Source of the DNA: Bifidobacterium sp. ESL0745
GTDB taxonomy: Bacteria; Actinomycetota; Actinomycetes; Actinomycetales; Bifidobacteriaceae
Direction of reading: 5' to 3'
DNA: 64,000 nucleotides
Assembly: GCF_029433335.1 (NCBI RefSeq)
Contig: NZ_JAQTHX010000002.1
Location: 186,001-250,000 of the forward strand
Shown piece by piece: positions 44,667 through 53,460 of the stretch. The notes beneath the pieces were generated by a model. That model worked only from the letters and a program-made list of their open reading frames with translations. It ran no database searches and was not told the origin of the DNA. How positions within the stretch are numbered: position 1 is the stretch's first letter; each line of letters begins with the position of its first letter. The position numbers and the translations under genes are program-made.

Positions 44667-45151
44667 GTATTCGAGGGACTTTAGCGATGTCGGGGAAATC
44701 TGGGATGTCGAGGATACCAGCGTTATCGGGAGTGCCTGGATATCCTCTTATCGGACTCGTTCAGCCTCTAACCGACCCTGTCGCGTCTCTGTAATTCGCT
44801 GATGGCTAAGCGCCGTGACTTGCGTTGCGGACGCGATCGTACGCGGGTTTGACTGTGATTGCAACCATTCGATGAAGCGTCATAACTATTCGCGATATCC
44901 TTTGCGATAATTTCTCCTAGATTGATGCGGCCGCGGCGTTTAGACTTGAGCCACGACCGGTGTGCGACATCAGCCATCTTTTCCCCAAATCCAGCGGAAC
45001 CGAGCCAATCCAAGCGAAGTGAAGCACAGTGGAGCCGAGTTGGAGACGAGCGGGTGGCGGGCGTCGCGCCCCGAAGGGGTATATGTGGCGGTCTGGTGTG
45101 GTTGCGCCGGATCCGCGACGATAAGCGATAAGGAAGAATGGGGGAGGGCAC
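44667..45151. other. Leader region of the amino-acid ABC operon
   Basis: 485 bases with no supported gene. A small CCCCGAAGGGG hairpin occurs near 45070-45082, 70 bases before the binding-protein start. No ATPase gene or riboswitch was recognised. Confidence 0.45.
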
Positions 45152-46117
45152 ATGGTGCTTTCGAAATCCAGGAAAAAGGCAACGATTGGCTTGTTGGCGG
45201 CAGTGGCCGCGTTGGGCATCGCGCTTTCGGGCTGCGGTGGCACCAGTTCCGCGCCGGCCAAGAGTTCGGCGCCGGCGCAGACCACGGGCAAGCCGCTCGA
45301 TACCAAGGCCTATGACAAGCTCGTGAATTCCGGCGAGGTAGCAAGCGGCTCTACCGTCAATGCCAACAAGTGGGCCAAGGCCGTCAAGGATCAGGGTGTG
45401 CTGAAGGTCGGCGGTGTGAAGTCCTCGGCGCTGTTCTCGTTGCAAAGTCCCGACGACAACAAGGTGCGCGGCTTCGACGCGGGCCTCTCCCAGCTGCTTG
45501 CCCGCTACATCCTGGGTGACGCGAAGACCTCGGTGAGTGTGGTCGACTCCTCCACTCGCGAGGCCGTCTTGCAGAACGGCACCGTCAACACGGTTTTCGC
45601 CACGTATTCGATCAATCCGGCTCGCCAGCAGAAGATCGATTTTGCCGGCCCCTACCTCACCAGCCAACAGGCGATCCTCGTCAAGTCCACCAATAAGACC
45701 ATCAATTCCGTCTCCGACTTGGCGGGCAAGAAGGTCGGCGTGCAGGCCGGTTCCACCGGCCCGGCCATCGTCAAGAAGTTGGTGCCCAAGGCCAGCGCAC
45801 AGGAGTTCCAGACCGACGCCGAGCTTGTGCAGGCCCTCAAGCAGGGCCGCATCGACGCCTACGTGGTCGACCAGTCGCTTGTGCTCGGCGATATCGCGAA
45901 GGAACCGCAGGCTTTGAAGCTCGCCGGCAAGCCCTTCGGCGACAAGGACGAGTACGGCATCGGCCTGCCCAAGGGCTCCGACGGCGCCGCGTTCGTCAAC
46001 GCCTGGCTGCAGAAGATCGAGGCTGATGGCACATGGGCCAAACTCTGGAAGCTCACCGTGGGCGAGCGCACCGGCGTCACCAAGGTGCCGACGCCTCCCG
46101 CCATCGCCAAGGAGTGA
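45152..46117 (+). CDS. Polar amino-acid (glutamate-type) ABC binding lipoprotein
   Basis: A 321-residue family-3 solute-binding protein. A basic start and hydrophobic segment end at the lipobox LSGC (Cys about residue 30). Diagnostic blocks are VRGFDAGLSQLLARYIL, VVDSSTREAVLQNGTVN, ARQQKIDFAGPYLTSQQAIL and AGKKVGVQAGSTGPAIVKKL. It binds glutamate, glutamine or a similar amino acid outside the membrane and passes it to the two permeases encoded next. GGGGGAGGGC precedes the ATG. Confidence 0.93.
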   Translation: MVLSKSRKKATIGLLAAVAALGIALSGCGGTSSAPAKSSAPAQTTGKPLDTKAYDKLVNSGEVASGSTVNANKWAKAVKDQGVLKVGGVKSSALFSLQSPDDNKVRGFDAGLSQLLARYILGDAKTSVSVVDSSTREAVLQNGTVNTVFATYSINPARQQKIDFAGPYLTSQQAILVKSTNKTINSVSDLAGKKVGVQAGSTGPAIVKKLVPKASAQEFQTDAELVQALKQGRIDAYVVDQSLVLGDIAKEPQALKLAGKPFGDKDEYGIGLPKGSDGAAFVNAWLQKIEADGTWAKLWKLTVGERTGVTKVPTPPAIAKE

Positions 46118-46250
46118 GCGCAGGCTCGGGTGCGCGTCGGCGCATAATGGAATAAGTGGCTCGATACGTGAAGACAATATGTGGGAACAGGTTCACGCGC
46201 GAACCGAAACATCGCCGACGTCGTGCCGGGCACGGTGAAGAAGGGCGGAT

Positions 46251-46934
46251 ATGGCCACACATCAATCGTTATGGGGGTCGCTGGTTTACCTCCTCGTCCA
46301 CTACGGCTGGCAGTACGTCTCCAGCTACGGGGTCGCGCTGCGCATCGGCGTGCTTTCGTTCGTCGGCGGCCTGGCGCTCGCGTTCGTGCTCACCATGCTG
46401 CGCGTCAGCCCCATTCCCCCGCTGCGCGCCGCGGTCTCGTTCTACGTCGAGGTCTTTCGCAACATCCCGGTGCTTTCGCTGCTTATCTTCATCGTCTTCG
46501 CGTTGCCCGAGGTCGGCGTGGTGATCGACTATGAGCCCAGCGTCATCGTCACGCTCATTCTCGTGGCCTCTGCGTTCGGCTGCGACGCCCTGCGCAGCGG
46601 CATCAACGCCATCGATCCAGGCCAAGTGGAGGCCGCCCGGTCGCTGGGCCTCACGTTTTTCGATATCGTCACCTCCATCATCATGCCACAGGCGCTGCGC
46701 ACGGTGGTGCAGCCGATGGTCACTCTCTTCATCTCGGTGATTGTCAGCTCTTCGACCGGCGCGATGGTGCCCCTGGCCCACACTGAGCTCACGGGCCTGG
46801 TCAACCAGATCAACACCAAAGATGCGCTCGGCATCCCCACCTTCTTCGTCGCCGCGATGTTCTATGTGTGCACGGGCTTGGTGATTGCCGCGTTCGGCCG
46901 GTTCCTCGAGAAGAAGGTGGCGCTATGTCGGTGA
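46251..46934 (+). CDS. Amino-acid ABC transporter permease, first subunit
   Basis: A 227-residue membrane protein of the HisM/GluC type with about five helices. Motifs are VSFYVEVFRNIPVLSLLIFI and the EAA-type segment GQVEAARSLGLTFFDIVTSI, then MPQALRTVVQPM. GAAGGGCGG precedes the ATG. It overlaps the second permease by 10 bases, so translation is coupled. Confidence 0.92.
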   Translation: MATHQSLWGSLVYLLVHYGWQYVSSYGVALRIGVLSFVGGLALAFVLTMLRVSPIPPLRAAVSFYVEVFRNIPVLSLLIFIVFALPEVGVVIDYEPSVIVTLILVASAFGCDALRSGINAIDPGQVEAARSLGLTFFDIVTSIIMPQALRTVVQPMVTLFISVIVSSSTGAMVPLAHTELTGLVNQINTKDALGIPTFFVAAMFYVCTGLVIAAFGRFLEKKVALCR

Positions 46935-47758
46935 AATCGAAATCGTTGAGTCCCACCGAGGCCGCGCTGTTCGAGGCTGGTGGGCCGCGTACCAAGCGCC
47001 GCATCGCCGTGGGCACCGCCGTGGCTGCCGTCGCGCTGGCGGCACTGCTTGCGTGGGTGGTTTATCGGTTGTATATCAATGGGCAATTCGAGCCCATGTA
47101 TTGGAGTCTTTTCGGCGACCCGAAGGTCTGGAGATTCCTCGGAATGGGTCTCGTCGGCACGTTGCGTGCGGCGTTTGGCGCAGGCGCGATCGGGTTGGTG
47201 TGCGGCCTGGTGCTGACGTTCGGGCGCCTGTCCGGCTTCGCGCCGATCCGCTGGCTTTCCACCGCCGTCATCGAGTTCGTGCGCGGAACCCCGACCCTGC
47301 TCTTCATTTACTTCTTCTTCCTCGTGCCGGCGCAGTTCGGCATCCATATGAGCACCTACTGGATGGTCGTCATTCCCGTGGCCAGCTACGCCTCAGCCGT
47401 GCTCGCCGAGGTCTTCCGTTCGGGCGTTGAGGCTGTGCCGATTGGCCAGAAGGAGGCCGCGCTTTCGCTGGGCCTCACCCGCTGGCAGATGTACCAATCC
47501 ATCGTCCTGCCGCAGATGTTCCGCATTGTGGTGCCGACTATGGTCGCCCAGCTCGTCGTCGTGGTCAAGGACACGACCTTCGGCTACGTGGTCACCTATC
47601 CCGAGATGATGCAGAACACGAAAGTGCTCATTGCCAACTACAACAGCCTGCTGCCGGTCTATTTGGTGACCTCGATTATCTATGTGCTCATCAATTACGT
47701 GATTTCGTGGTTCGCGCGCTGGCTTTCCGACCGGATTGGCCTCGATTTCCAGGTTTGA
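46925..47758 (+). CDS. Amino-acid ABC transporter permease, second subunit
   Basis: A 277-residue membrane protein of the HisQ/GluD type. Conserved blocks are FVRGTPTLLFIYFFFLVPAQ, FRSGVEAVPIGQKEAALSLG and RWQMYQSIVLPQMFRIV. The ATG at 46925 overlaps the end of the first permease. No ATP-binding gene is found within the operon or in the window, unlike the usual gluABCD order in which the ATPase gene comes first. The ATPase must come from elsewhere. Confidence 0.92.
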   Translation: MSVKSKSLSPTEAALFEAGGPRTKRRIAVGTAVAAVALAALLAWVVYRLYINGQFEPMYWSLFGDPKVWRFLGMGLVGTLRAAFGAGAIGLVCGLVLTFGRLSGFAPIRWLSTAVIEFVRGTPTLLFIYFFFLVPAQFGIHMSTYWMVVIPVASYASAVLAEVFRSGVEAVPIGQKEAALSLGLTRWQMYQSIVLPQMFRIVVPTMVAQLVVVVKDTTFGYVVTYPEMMQNTKVLIANYNSLLPVYLVTSIIYVLINYVISWFARWLSDRIGLDFQV

Positions 47759-47771
47759 TGCTTGATGTCGT

Positions 47772-47804
47772 GGACACTTTTGGGGCCTCACCAGAAAAGT
47801 GTCC
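47772..47804. terminator. Hairpin after the amino-acid ABC operon
   Basis: GGACACTTTT (47772-47781) pairs perfectly with AAAAGTGTCC (47795-47804) around a 13-base loop. Confidence 0.7.
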
Positions 47805-47899
47805 ATATATTTATGCAGGCGATTTTTGCTCAGCTGGTAAAAATATCGGAATTTTGCGAATCCCTTTAATGCATATATACGTGAGCAGTGCGTTTATGC

Positions 47900-47931
47900 G
47901 GCCACTTTTTGGGTGGGGGGCAAAAACGGCC
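47900..47931 (-). terminator. Hairpin after the SCP-like gene
   Basis: On the minus strand GGCC-G-TTTTTG pairs with CAAAAAGT-GGCC. It lies 10 bases beyond the stop of the SCP-like gene. Confidence 0.5.
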
Positions 47932-47940
47932 ACGCGATTC

Positions 47941-48357
47941 TCAGTCCAGCGGCAACAGCGCGGTTAAATCATCGCGCTCGCCTATCGCGCTGATACGGCC
48001 GGCGTCCTTCTCCTCGGTCCATGAGGTCAGGCCGCACGCAAGCCGCAGCCACACGTCTGGGTCAAGTTCGATGACGTCGGGCGGGGTGAGATTGTGCGGG
48101 TCTGATTTAGGGCCGTCGAGGATTTTCACTGCCCCCCATGGTGCCACGCGCACTTCGACGCCAGGGCCAGGGGCCTTGTTCTCCAATAAATACAGCGAAT
48201 ATCGCACGGCCATCGCCCAAGTGTTGCGCGGCAGATCATTGGGTGAAAACGCAAGTCGTGCCTCAAGCGGCTCGCCCCGACGTGCTTCCGCCGCTTTGCG
48301 CCATTGATCGAGCGCTGCCATACCCTTCGAAATGTCCTGTTCCCGTATTGCTGCCAT
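47941..48357 (-). CDS. SCP-like (sterol carrier family) protein
   Basis: A 138-residue protein of the bacterial SCP-like family found in actinobacteria. It shows helix SKGMAALDQWRKAA, the core LARNTWAMAVRYSLYLLE-like stretch, VEVRVAPWGAVKIL, the strand DVIELDPDVWLRLACGL and the ending ALLPL. The fold should bind a hydrophobic ligand. Function is unknown. It has a monocistronic layout, convergent with the transporter operon. The start at 48357 has no strong ribosome-binding site visible. Confidence 0.75.
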   Translation of the reverse strand: MAAIREQDISKGMAALDQWRKAAEARRGEPLEARLAFSPNDLPRNTWAMAVRYSLYLLENKAPGPGVEVRVAPWGAVKILDGPKSDPHNLTPPDVIELDPDVWLRLACGLTSWTEEKDAGRISAIGERDDLTALLPLD

Positions 48358-48582
48358 AGCGTCATTGTATATAGGGCCGGCTCATATTTTTTAGAACGTC
48401 GGGAAAATATGATTTTGGCTATTAATTTGCGATAATCATAAATGATTTGCGGATAGCATTAACCGTTGGAATGGTAAGGTTTGTTGGATTCAAATATATT
48501 CGTATTATCGTAATAGACTCGTAAAAATACGACCCTGCGAAAAAACGTGAGCCTGTTCGCTGCACCGATAAAAGGCATAGAA
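48358..48582. other. Intergenic stretch without a supported gene
   Basis: 225 bases, AT-rich, between the start of the SCP-like gene and the terminator of the small membrane protein gene. It probably holds the SCP-like promoter. Nothing else is seen. Confidence 0.5.
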
Positions 48583-48614
48583 AAAAGGGAGCCGACCATA
48601 ATCGACCCCCTTTT
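48583..48614 (-). terminator. Terminator of the small membrane protein gene
   Basis: On the minus strand AAAAGGG and CCCTTTT close a stem with inner GTCGA/TCGGC pairing, and the downstream strand continues in Ts. It lies 12 bases past the stop. Confidence 0.75.
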
Positions 48615-48626
48615 ATTCGTTATAAA

Positions 48627-48842
48627 TCAGGCGGTAGTGGCTTCCGGGCCCTCTTCAGGCTTCGGATCGGCTTCCTTATCAAGACCCAAATCGACTGGCG
48701 AAGAGCTGTTTTCCCACGGCTCTTCCCACGGATCATAGTCGGGGTTCTGCTGCTTATACATATACAGACCGACGACTGCAGCAAGCAGACCGCCGAAGAG
48801 CAGCGCAAAGAACTTCCAACCGTTAGAAGACTTGTTCTCCAT
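48627..48842 (-). CDS. Small single-span membrane protein
   Basis: A 71-residue protein with one hydrophobic helix (FFALLFGGLLAAVVGLYMY, residues 11-29) and an acidic, Trp/Pro-rich tail (YDPWEEPWENSS, EADPKPEEGPE). The ATG at 48842 has AAGGAG five bases before it. A longer frame open upstream to 49541 is rejected because it lacks such a start. The function is not known. The tail faces the cytosol or exterior depending on topology. Confidence 0.75.
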   Translation of the reverse strand: MENKSSNGWKFFALLFGGLLAAVVGLYMYKQQNPDYDPWEEPWENSSSPVDLGLDKEADPKPEEGPEATTA

Positions 48843-49251
48843 GACGGCTCCTTTCATATGTGCCGGCTTGCGCGTCCAAGCCAACGTTGTTTCTATCCTA
48901 GCCGATGTTTTGTGACAATTGAGTGGAAAACCCACGAAAAACGAAAACTTCAAGGTTTCTTGATATGGCAATCGAGGTTTTGCGAAGGTGGAATCAAGGT
49001 TTCTTGATATCGCCGCCACGATTTTGGAACGTTGGGCCTGCCGGTTTGTGTGGAACGGAATCAAGGTCACTGACGCGAAAGTTGAAGCGGAAACAGAGAA
49101 AAAGCCGATACCAATGGCGTATAGCATCGATACCGAGCAATACTTATCCGCAGCGAAAAGTAAATGGTGAGCTTCGATAAAGCTTGAAAACTCAACGAAA
49201 ACGAACGTCGGCTTGGCTGTCTTTGTATGCTTCAATCGATAAAATGGAAAA
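48843..49251. other. Divergent intergenic region with a 17-base direct repeat
   Basis: TCAAGGTTTCTTGATAT occurs at 48950-48966 and again at 48994-49010, 44 bases apart. Each copy contains the dyad TCAAG/CTTGA. A weaker GGAATCAAGGT appears near 49060. The region separates the small membrane protein gene from the rhomboid gene, so it may be a regulatory region. No further gene is supported. Confidence 0.55.
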
Positions 49252-50028
49252 ATGAGCAATGAACATGGCGGCGCCGGGCACTGGTACCAGAAAGTCAGAT
49301 ACCAATGGCAATCCGGCGGCCCAGTGATCACGTGGGCGATTGTCATTGCTTGTGCCGCGGTATGGCTTGTCGAAGTGCTTTTAAAATACATCTCGCCAAG
49401 TCTGTTCGCCGATATGATCTTTAACGGGTCGTTCACATCCGGCTTGGCGCTCATGAAGCCTTGGATGTGGTTCACCTCGATGTTCATGCACGACCCGAAC
49501 GTCCTGCATGTGTTGGGCAATATGCTCACGCTCATCGCCATAGGGCCGTATCTGGAGGGGCTGCTCGGCCACTGGTGCTTCCTCGCGGTCTATATGATTT
49601 GCGGGCTTGGCGCGTCCGAGGGCCTGATCGTCTACAGCCATTTCGCCAATAATTGGGCGATGTCCGCATACGGCGCATCCGGTGCACTGTTTGGGCTTTT
49701 CGCGATGATGCTACTTGTTTTTCGTCGCACGCACACCGATATCCGTGCGATGGTGGTGTGGATCGTCGTCGATTTGGCGATGCCGCTGTTCGTGCCGCAT
49801 GTGGCATGGCAGGCGCATGTCGGCGGATTCATCACCGGTCTGTTGCTCACGTGGCTGCTGTTGGACGGGGTGCCTGCGCTGCGTCGCCGTCCGTTGTGGG
49901 TGCGGATGCTGGTCTATGGCGGGATTATCGTCGTGGTGCTCATTGCGTTGGCGGTGCTGTTGACGCCGCAATGGCTGATTCAATTGCTCCGCCAGACGGG
50001 GCAGCTGGATTCCGCGGTTTTCGTATAG
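49252..50028 (+). CDS. Rhomboid-family intramembrane serine protease
   Basis: A 258-residue membrane protein with six or seven helices. The catalytic dyad is Ser143 in YGASGALFG (139-148) and His189 in QAHVGGFITG. HVLGN (86-90) gives the conserved His/Asn that build the oxyanion site. Rhomboids cleave transmembrane helices of other proteins; the substrate is not known. The ATG follows GGAAAA weakly. It is convergent with ddl. Confidence 0.93.
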   Translation: MSNEHGGAGHWYQKVRYQWQSGGPVITWAIVIACAAVWLVEVLLKYISPSLFADMIFNGSFTSGLALMKPWMWFTSMFMHDPNVLHVLGNMLTLIAIGPYLEGLLGHWCFLAVYMICGLGASEGLIVYSHFANNWAMSAYGASGALFGLFAMMLLVFRRTHTDIRAMVVWIVVDLAMPLFVPHVAWQAHVGGFITGLLLTWLLLDGVPALRRRPLWVRMLVYGGIIVVVLIALAVLLTPQWLIQLLRQTGQLDSAVFV

Positions 50029-50074
50029 GCGCATTTATGAAGTGATAAAGCGTATATTTCTAACGTAATACGCA

Positions 50075-50122
50075 AATATGTGCAACCTGGATGTCTTCAG
50101 ACATATTCAAGTTGCACATATT
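50075..50122. terminator. Hairpin after the rhomboid gene
   Basis: AATATGTGCAAC (50075-50086) pairs perfectly with GTTGCACATATT (50111-50122). The inner ATGTC/GACAT pair continues the stem. Confidence 0.7.
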
Positions 50123-50224
50123 GCCGTGGGTTTGTCGGCGGAAAACGACATAAGCCCGCCAGTAGGGACTGACCTATCTATGCCGGTTGTCAGGAGATTG
50201 TTTCTGCTTGCTGAGACTTACTCA

Positions 50225-50259
50225 TTTCGGTGGTGGGACACTGATACCTGCCACCGAAA
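50225..50259. terminator. Hairpin after ddl
   Basis: TTTCGGTGG (50225-50233) pairs with CCACCGAAA (50251-50259), plus inner GG/CC. It lies 37 bases beyond the ddl stop on the minus strand. Confidence 0.65.
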
Positions 50260-50296
50260 AGTTACGTATTCCTTTTGTCGTTGAGCCGCGTATCCC

Positions 50297-51328
50297 CTAC
50301 TTATCCGCGCGATGCTGGCACAGAACAGACTCGACCAGCTGCGAGTAGAGGTCGGCCAGGCTGTAACCGGCGGCGATGGCGGCCTGCGGAAGCTGCGAGG
50401 TCGCGGTCATGCCGGGGGCCACGTTCGATTCGAGGAACTGCGGGGTGCCGGATTCGTCGACGATGAAGTCGGTGCGGGAGATGTCGCGCAGGCTCAAGGT
50501 GTTGTGCGCGGTGAGCGCCGCTTCCTGTGCCGCTTCGAGAACGTCTTGCGGCAGGCGCGCGGGAACGTAGAAATCCGTGGGGCCGGGGGTCACACGGGCC
50601 TCATAATCGTATTCGCCGTCGGGCGTGGCCACTTCCAGCGGCGGCAGGACGAGCGGTTCCCCGTCGATTTCCAGCACGGATACCGAAATCTCAGTGCCGG
50701 TGACGGCCTTCTCCACCAGCGCGACGTCGCCATATGCGAAGCTGTTGACCATCGCCTGCGGCAGTTCCGAGGCCTTGTCGACGCGGGTGCAACCCATCGC
50801 CGAGCCGCCCTGCGTCGGCTTGACGAACAGCGGCAACTTCAGCGAATCGACCAGCAGATCAACCACTTTCTTTGCACCAAGCTCGCGGAATGTCGATTCG
50901 GGGAGCGCCACCGAAACGGGGGTTGAAAGCCCGCCGAGCTTGCGCACCACATTCTTGGCGATGGGCTTGCTCCAGGCGGTGCGCGAGGCTTTCGCGCGCG
51001 AGCCGATGTAGGGCAGGCCTTCCATTTCAAGGATGTCGCGGATCGAGCCGTCCTCGCCGTTGGCCCCGTGCAGCAGCGGCCAGACGATGTCGGGGCGGGT
51101 TTCGGGATTGCTCAGGTATGGCAGCAACTCGCTGTCCATGTCGTGTATGGCAACATTCCAGCCGGCTTCCTCAAGGTAGCCGCCGACGCGATGGCCGCTG
51201 GAAAGCGAGACGTCGCGCTCGTGGCTCATACCGCCGCAGATGACAAGCACCTTGGTTGCGGCGCGGTCGATGGAAGCACGGTCTTGCGTTGCGGCTGTAT
51301 GTTTCGTGGTCTTGATGTGCTTTGCCAT
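50297..51328 (-). CDS. ddl: D-alanine--D-alanine ligase
   Basis: A 343-residue ATP-grasp ligase making D-Ala-D-Ala for peptidoglycan. The N-terminal GGMSHERDVSLSSG, the Gly-rich LFVKPTQGGSAMG and the Mg-binding ESNVAPGMTATS are present, as is SRTDFIVDESGTPQFLE. The ATG at 51328 is used because AAGGAG lies eight bases before it; a 17-residue upstream extension open in frame is rejected. It follows the aminotransferase gene by 13 bases and is probably in one operon. Confidence 0.93.
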   Translation of the reverse strand: MAKHIKTTKHTAATQDRASIDRAATKVLVICGGMSHERDVSLSSGHRVGGYLEEAGWNVAIHDMDSELLPYLSNPETRPDIVWPLLHGANGEDGSIRDILEMEGLPYIGSRAKASRTAWSKPIAKNVVRKLGGLSTPVSVALPESTFRELGAKKVVDLLVDSLKLPLFVKPTQGGSAMGCTRVDKASELPQAMVNSFAYGDVALVEKAVTGTEISVSVLEIDGEPLVLPPLEVATPDGEYDYEARVTPGPTDFYVPARLPQDVLEAAQEAALTAHNTLSLRDISRTDFIVDESGTPQFLESNVAPGMTATSQLPQAAIAAGYSLADLYSQLVESVLCQHRADK

Positions 51329-51341
51329 GATTAACGCTCCT

Positions 51342-52856
51342 TCAGTCTTTCTCGGTGGTGCTGTCGGCGCGGCGTGCATCTGCGTCGGCCTTGGCGGTGC
51401 CGAAGAGTTCGGCGGTCTTGAGCTCGTTGTTCATCACGCCCGCGAGACGCTTGATGCCAAGCGTGATCTTGTCCGGCGTCGGATAGCAGAACGAAAGGCG
51501 CATGTGGTGCGTGCCGCTGCCGTCGAGATAGAAGCCGGTGCCGGCCACGTAGGCGACTTTCGCGGTGATGGCTCGAGGCAGCATTTCCTTGGAATTGAGG
51601 CCCTCGGGGATCTTCAGCCAGATGTAGAAGCCGCCCTTGGGCTTGTTCCACGAGCAGTACGGCAAGTACTCGCGCAGCGCCGCGTCCATGGTGTCGCAAC
51701 GTTCCTTGTACATGCCGCGGTACTGGCTGATCTGGTTCTTCCAGTCGAAGTTGTCGAGGTAGGTGGTGATGGTCATCTGGCTCATGTTCGGCGGGCAGAG
51801 GATCGACGCCTCGTTGGCCAGGATGAGCTTCTTGCGGATTCCCGGAGGCGCCACGATCCACGCGATGCGCATGCCCGGCGCGATGATCTTGGAGAAGCTG
51901 GAAAGATAGACGACGTTTTCGGAATCCATCGAACGCAGCGCGGGGTAGGTCTGGCCGTCGAAACCGAGCAGGCCGTAAGGGTTGTCTTCGACGATAAGCA
52001 CGTGGTATTTGCGCGCGATCTCGATGATGCGTGGGCGGCGCTCGACGCTCATGGTCACGCCGGCGGGATTATGGAAATTGGGGACGGTATAGAGGAACTT
52101 GACCTTTTTGCCGGCCTTGCGTTGGGCCTTGATGGTCTCTTCGAACGATTCGGGGATAAGCCCGTCTTTGTCGGTCTGCGCGTTGACCACGTCGACCTGG
52201 AAGGACGAGAAGACGCCGAGCGCGCCCACGTAATTCGGGGCTTCGGCAATCACGACGTCGCCCGGGTCGCACATGATGCGCGTGACCAAATCGATGGCGT
52301 TCTGCGAACCGTTGGAGATCACCACGTCGTCGGGCTGCACGTCCTTGATGCCCTCAAGTGCCATAATTTGCAATACGTCCTCGCGCAGATGCGGGTCGCC
52401 CTGCGCCGAGCCGTACTGCCAGGCCACGTCGCCCTTGTCCACAAGCATCTTGGCGATAAGCTGCGAAAGTTCTTTGAACGGCAGGTATTCGAGGTAGGGC
52501 ATGCCGCCGGCCAGCGAGACCACGTCCGGACGCGAGGCCGTGGCGAAAAGCGCACGGATTTCGGAGGCGCGCATGTTGTCGGCGCGGGCCGCGTAGGAAC
52601 CGTACCACGGATCGTTCTTGAAGACCTTGGATTCGGTGGCTTTTGCGTCTGCCGATTTCGCTCCCGAAGCCGTTGCGCTGGTTGTCTTTGTTCCGTCGGT
52701 CGTTGAGCCGCTTGCCGTCTGTGCCGCTTGGCCTGTCGGCTTCATCGCTTTGGCGTTCGCGACTTTCGCGGCGTCGGCTGCAGCGCTCGTGGTCGCCTTG
52801 AACCCGTCACCCTTGCCTTCGTTCGGTTTTCCGGAAATGTTCTTGGTTTCGGACAT
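51342..52856 (-). CDS. PLP-dependent aminotransferase (class I/II)
   Basis: A 504-residue fold-type I aminotransferase of the ARO8/LysN-like group. The substrate-binding start DVVSLAGGMPYLEYLPF, the PLP-pocket ISNGSQNAIDLVTRIM, YTVPNFHNPAGVTMSVERR, VEDNPYGLLGFDG and the PLP lysine in SSFSKIIAPGMRIAW are visible. The N-terminal about 70 residues are low-complexity (Ala/Lys/Thr-rich) and not part of the enzyme. It sits just upstream of ddl in the same direction. The substrate is not clear; aromatic, branched or 2-aminoadipate-type amino acids are typical. The start at 52856 is chosen over a longer frame. Confidence 0.88.
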   Translation of the reverse strand: MSETKNISGKPNEGKGDGFKATTSAAADAAKVANAKAMKPTGQAAQTASGSTTDGTKTTSATASGAKSADAKATESKVFKNDPWYGSYAARADNMRASEIRALFATASRPDVVSLAGGMPYLEYLPFKELSQLIAKMLVDKGDVAWQYGSAQGDPHLREDVLQIMALEGIKDVQPDDVVISNGSQNAIDLVTRIMCDPGDVVIAEAPNYVGALGVFSSFQVDVVNAQTDKDGLIPESFEETIKAQRKAGKKVKFLYTVPNFHNPAGVTMSVERRPRIIEIARKYHVLIVEDNPYGLLGFDGQTYPALRSMDSENVVYLSSFSKIIAPGMRIAWIVAPPGIRKKLILANEASILCPPNMSQMTITTYLDNFDWKNQISQYRGMYKERCDTMDAALREYLPYCSWNKPKGGFYIWLKIPEGLNSKEMLPRAITAKVAYVAGTGFYLDGSGTHHMRLSFCYPTPDKITLGIKRLAGVMNNELKTAELFGTAKADADARRADSTTEKD

Positions 52857-53202
52857 CAACCATCCCTTTCTTCGGTTGCGGCCCCGCCTCAAACGAGCGC
52901 CGCCTTCCAAACAGATTTCGCGCGACTAACGAATATAAGAGAAAACTTTAGTCGCCATCCGTCACCGCGCAATCGTCCGCCTAAAAACAGCACCGCTTCA
53001 ACACGCTTTCGGCGGTTCGCGGCAGTGGGCGTTGTATGAAGTCCTGAGCTGGTTTAGCGGCGTTTTGGAATTGGATATATACATTGCTAGGCATGGGATA
53101 AAAAATAGGGTAACCCAGATTACCTTAATCGTGATTACCTTAATCTAAAAATACTGTAATCACGATTACTGTAATCGTAAATACTGTATTTTAGAATAAA
53201 AA
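52857..53202. other. Intergenic region with GATTAC-type repeats
   Basis: Between the aminotransferase start and the end of the small 85-residue gene. It includes the GATTAC array listed separately. The remaining part (52857-53100) shows nothing recognisable beyond the aminotransferase promoter area. Confidence 0.5.
53118..53176. repeat. Array of GATTAC(N)TAATC palindromes
   Basis: GATTACCTTAATC occurs at 53118-53130 and 53133-53145, and GATTACTGTAATC at 53164-53176. GTAATCACGATTAC bridges the last two. The last copy is a perfect 13-base palindrome around a central T. The array is about 260 bases upstream of the aminotransferase start and just past the small 85-residue gene. Confidence 0.65.
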
Positions 53203-53460
53203 CTATCGTAATTCATTTTCTTGACTTCGAGATTTTCCGGATTCCTCTGCGAAAATGTTGTTGAAAAAGTCACGAGTCTCGTCAGGCGTCTTGCATATCG
53301 TGTCGGTGCGCATGTCGCCACCTTCGGCGGAGCGGGTGACAAATTCCTGCACGTATTCGCGGATTTCAGCAAGAAGATCCTCTCTGGCGTGGTTCTTTTG
53401 CTCGACAGCGCGGTTGTAGGTGCTGGCGTCGAACGTCATGTTCATCGTTACAGTGTCCAT
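53203..53460 (-). CDS. Small protein, possibly antitoxin-like, of unknown function
   Basis: An 85-residue hydrophilic protein. An N-terminal strand (DTVTMNMTFDASTYNRAVE) is followed by a helix (REDLLAEIREYVQEFV) and a charged tail. The length and strand-helix pattern resemble RelB/CopG-type antitoxins, but no clear DNA-binding motif or adjacent toxin gene is visible. The start is well supported: AAGGAGG lies five bases before the ATG. GATTAC palindromes follow the stop. Confidence 0.6.
   Translation of the reverse strand: MDTVTMNMTFDASTYNRAVEQKNHAREDLLAEIREYVQEFVTRSAEGGDMRTDTICKTPDETRDFFNNIFAEESGKSRSQENELR

Noticed and set aside
48843..49541. Upstream extension of the small membrane protein gene to 49541
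   Set aside because: The extension runs into the rhomboid gene on the other strand. The ATG at 48842 has a strong ribosome-binding site and the membrane helix starts just after it.
51240..52706. A 488-codon open frame antisense to the aminotransferase and ddl genes
   Set aside because: Both opposing genes are certain from their motifs. The antisense product looks like a mirror of their codons.
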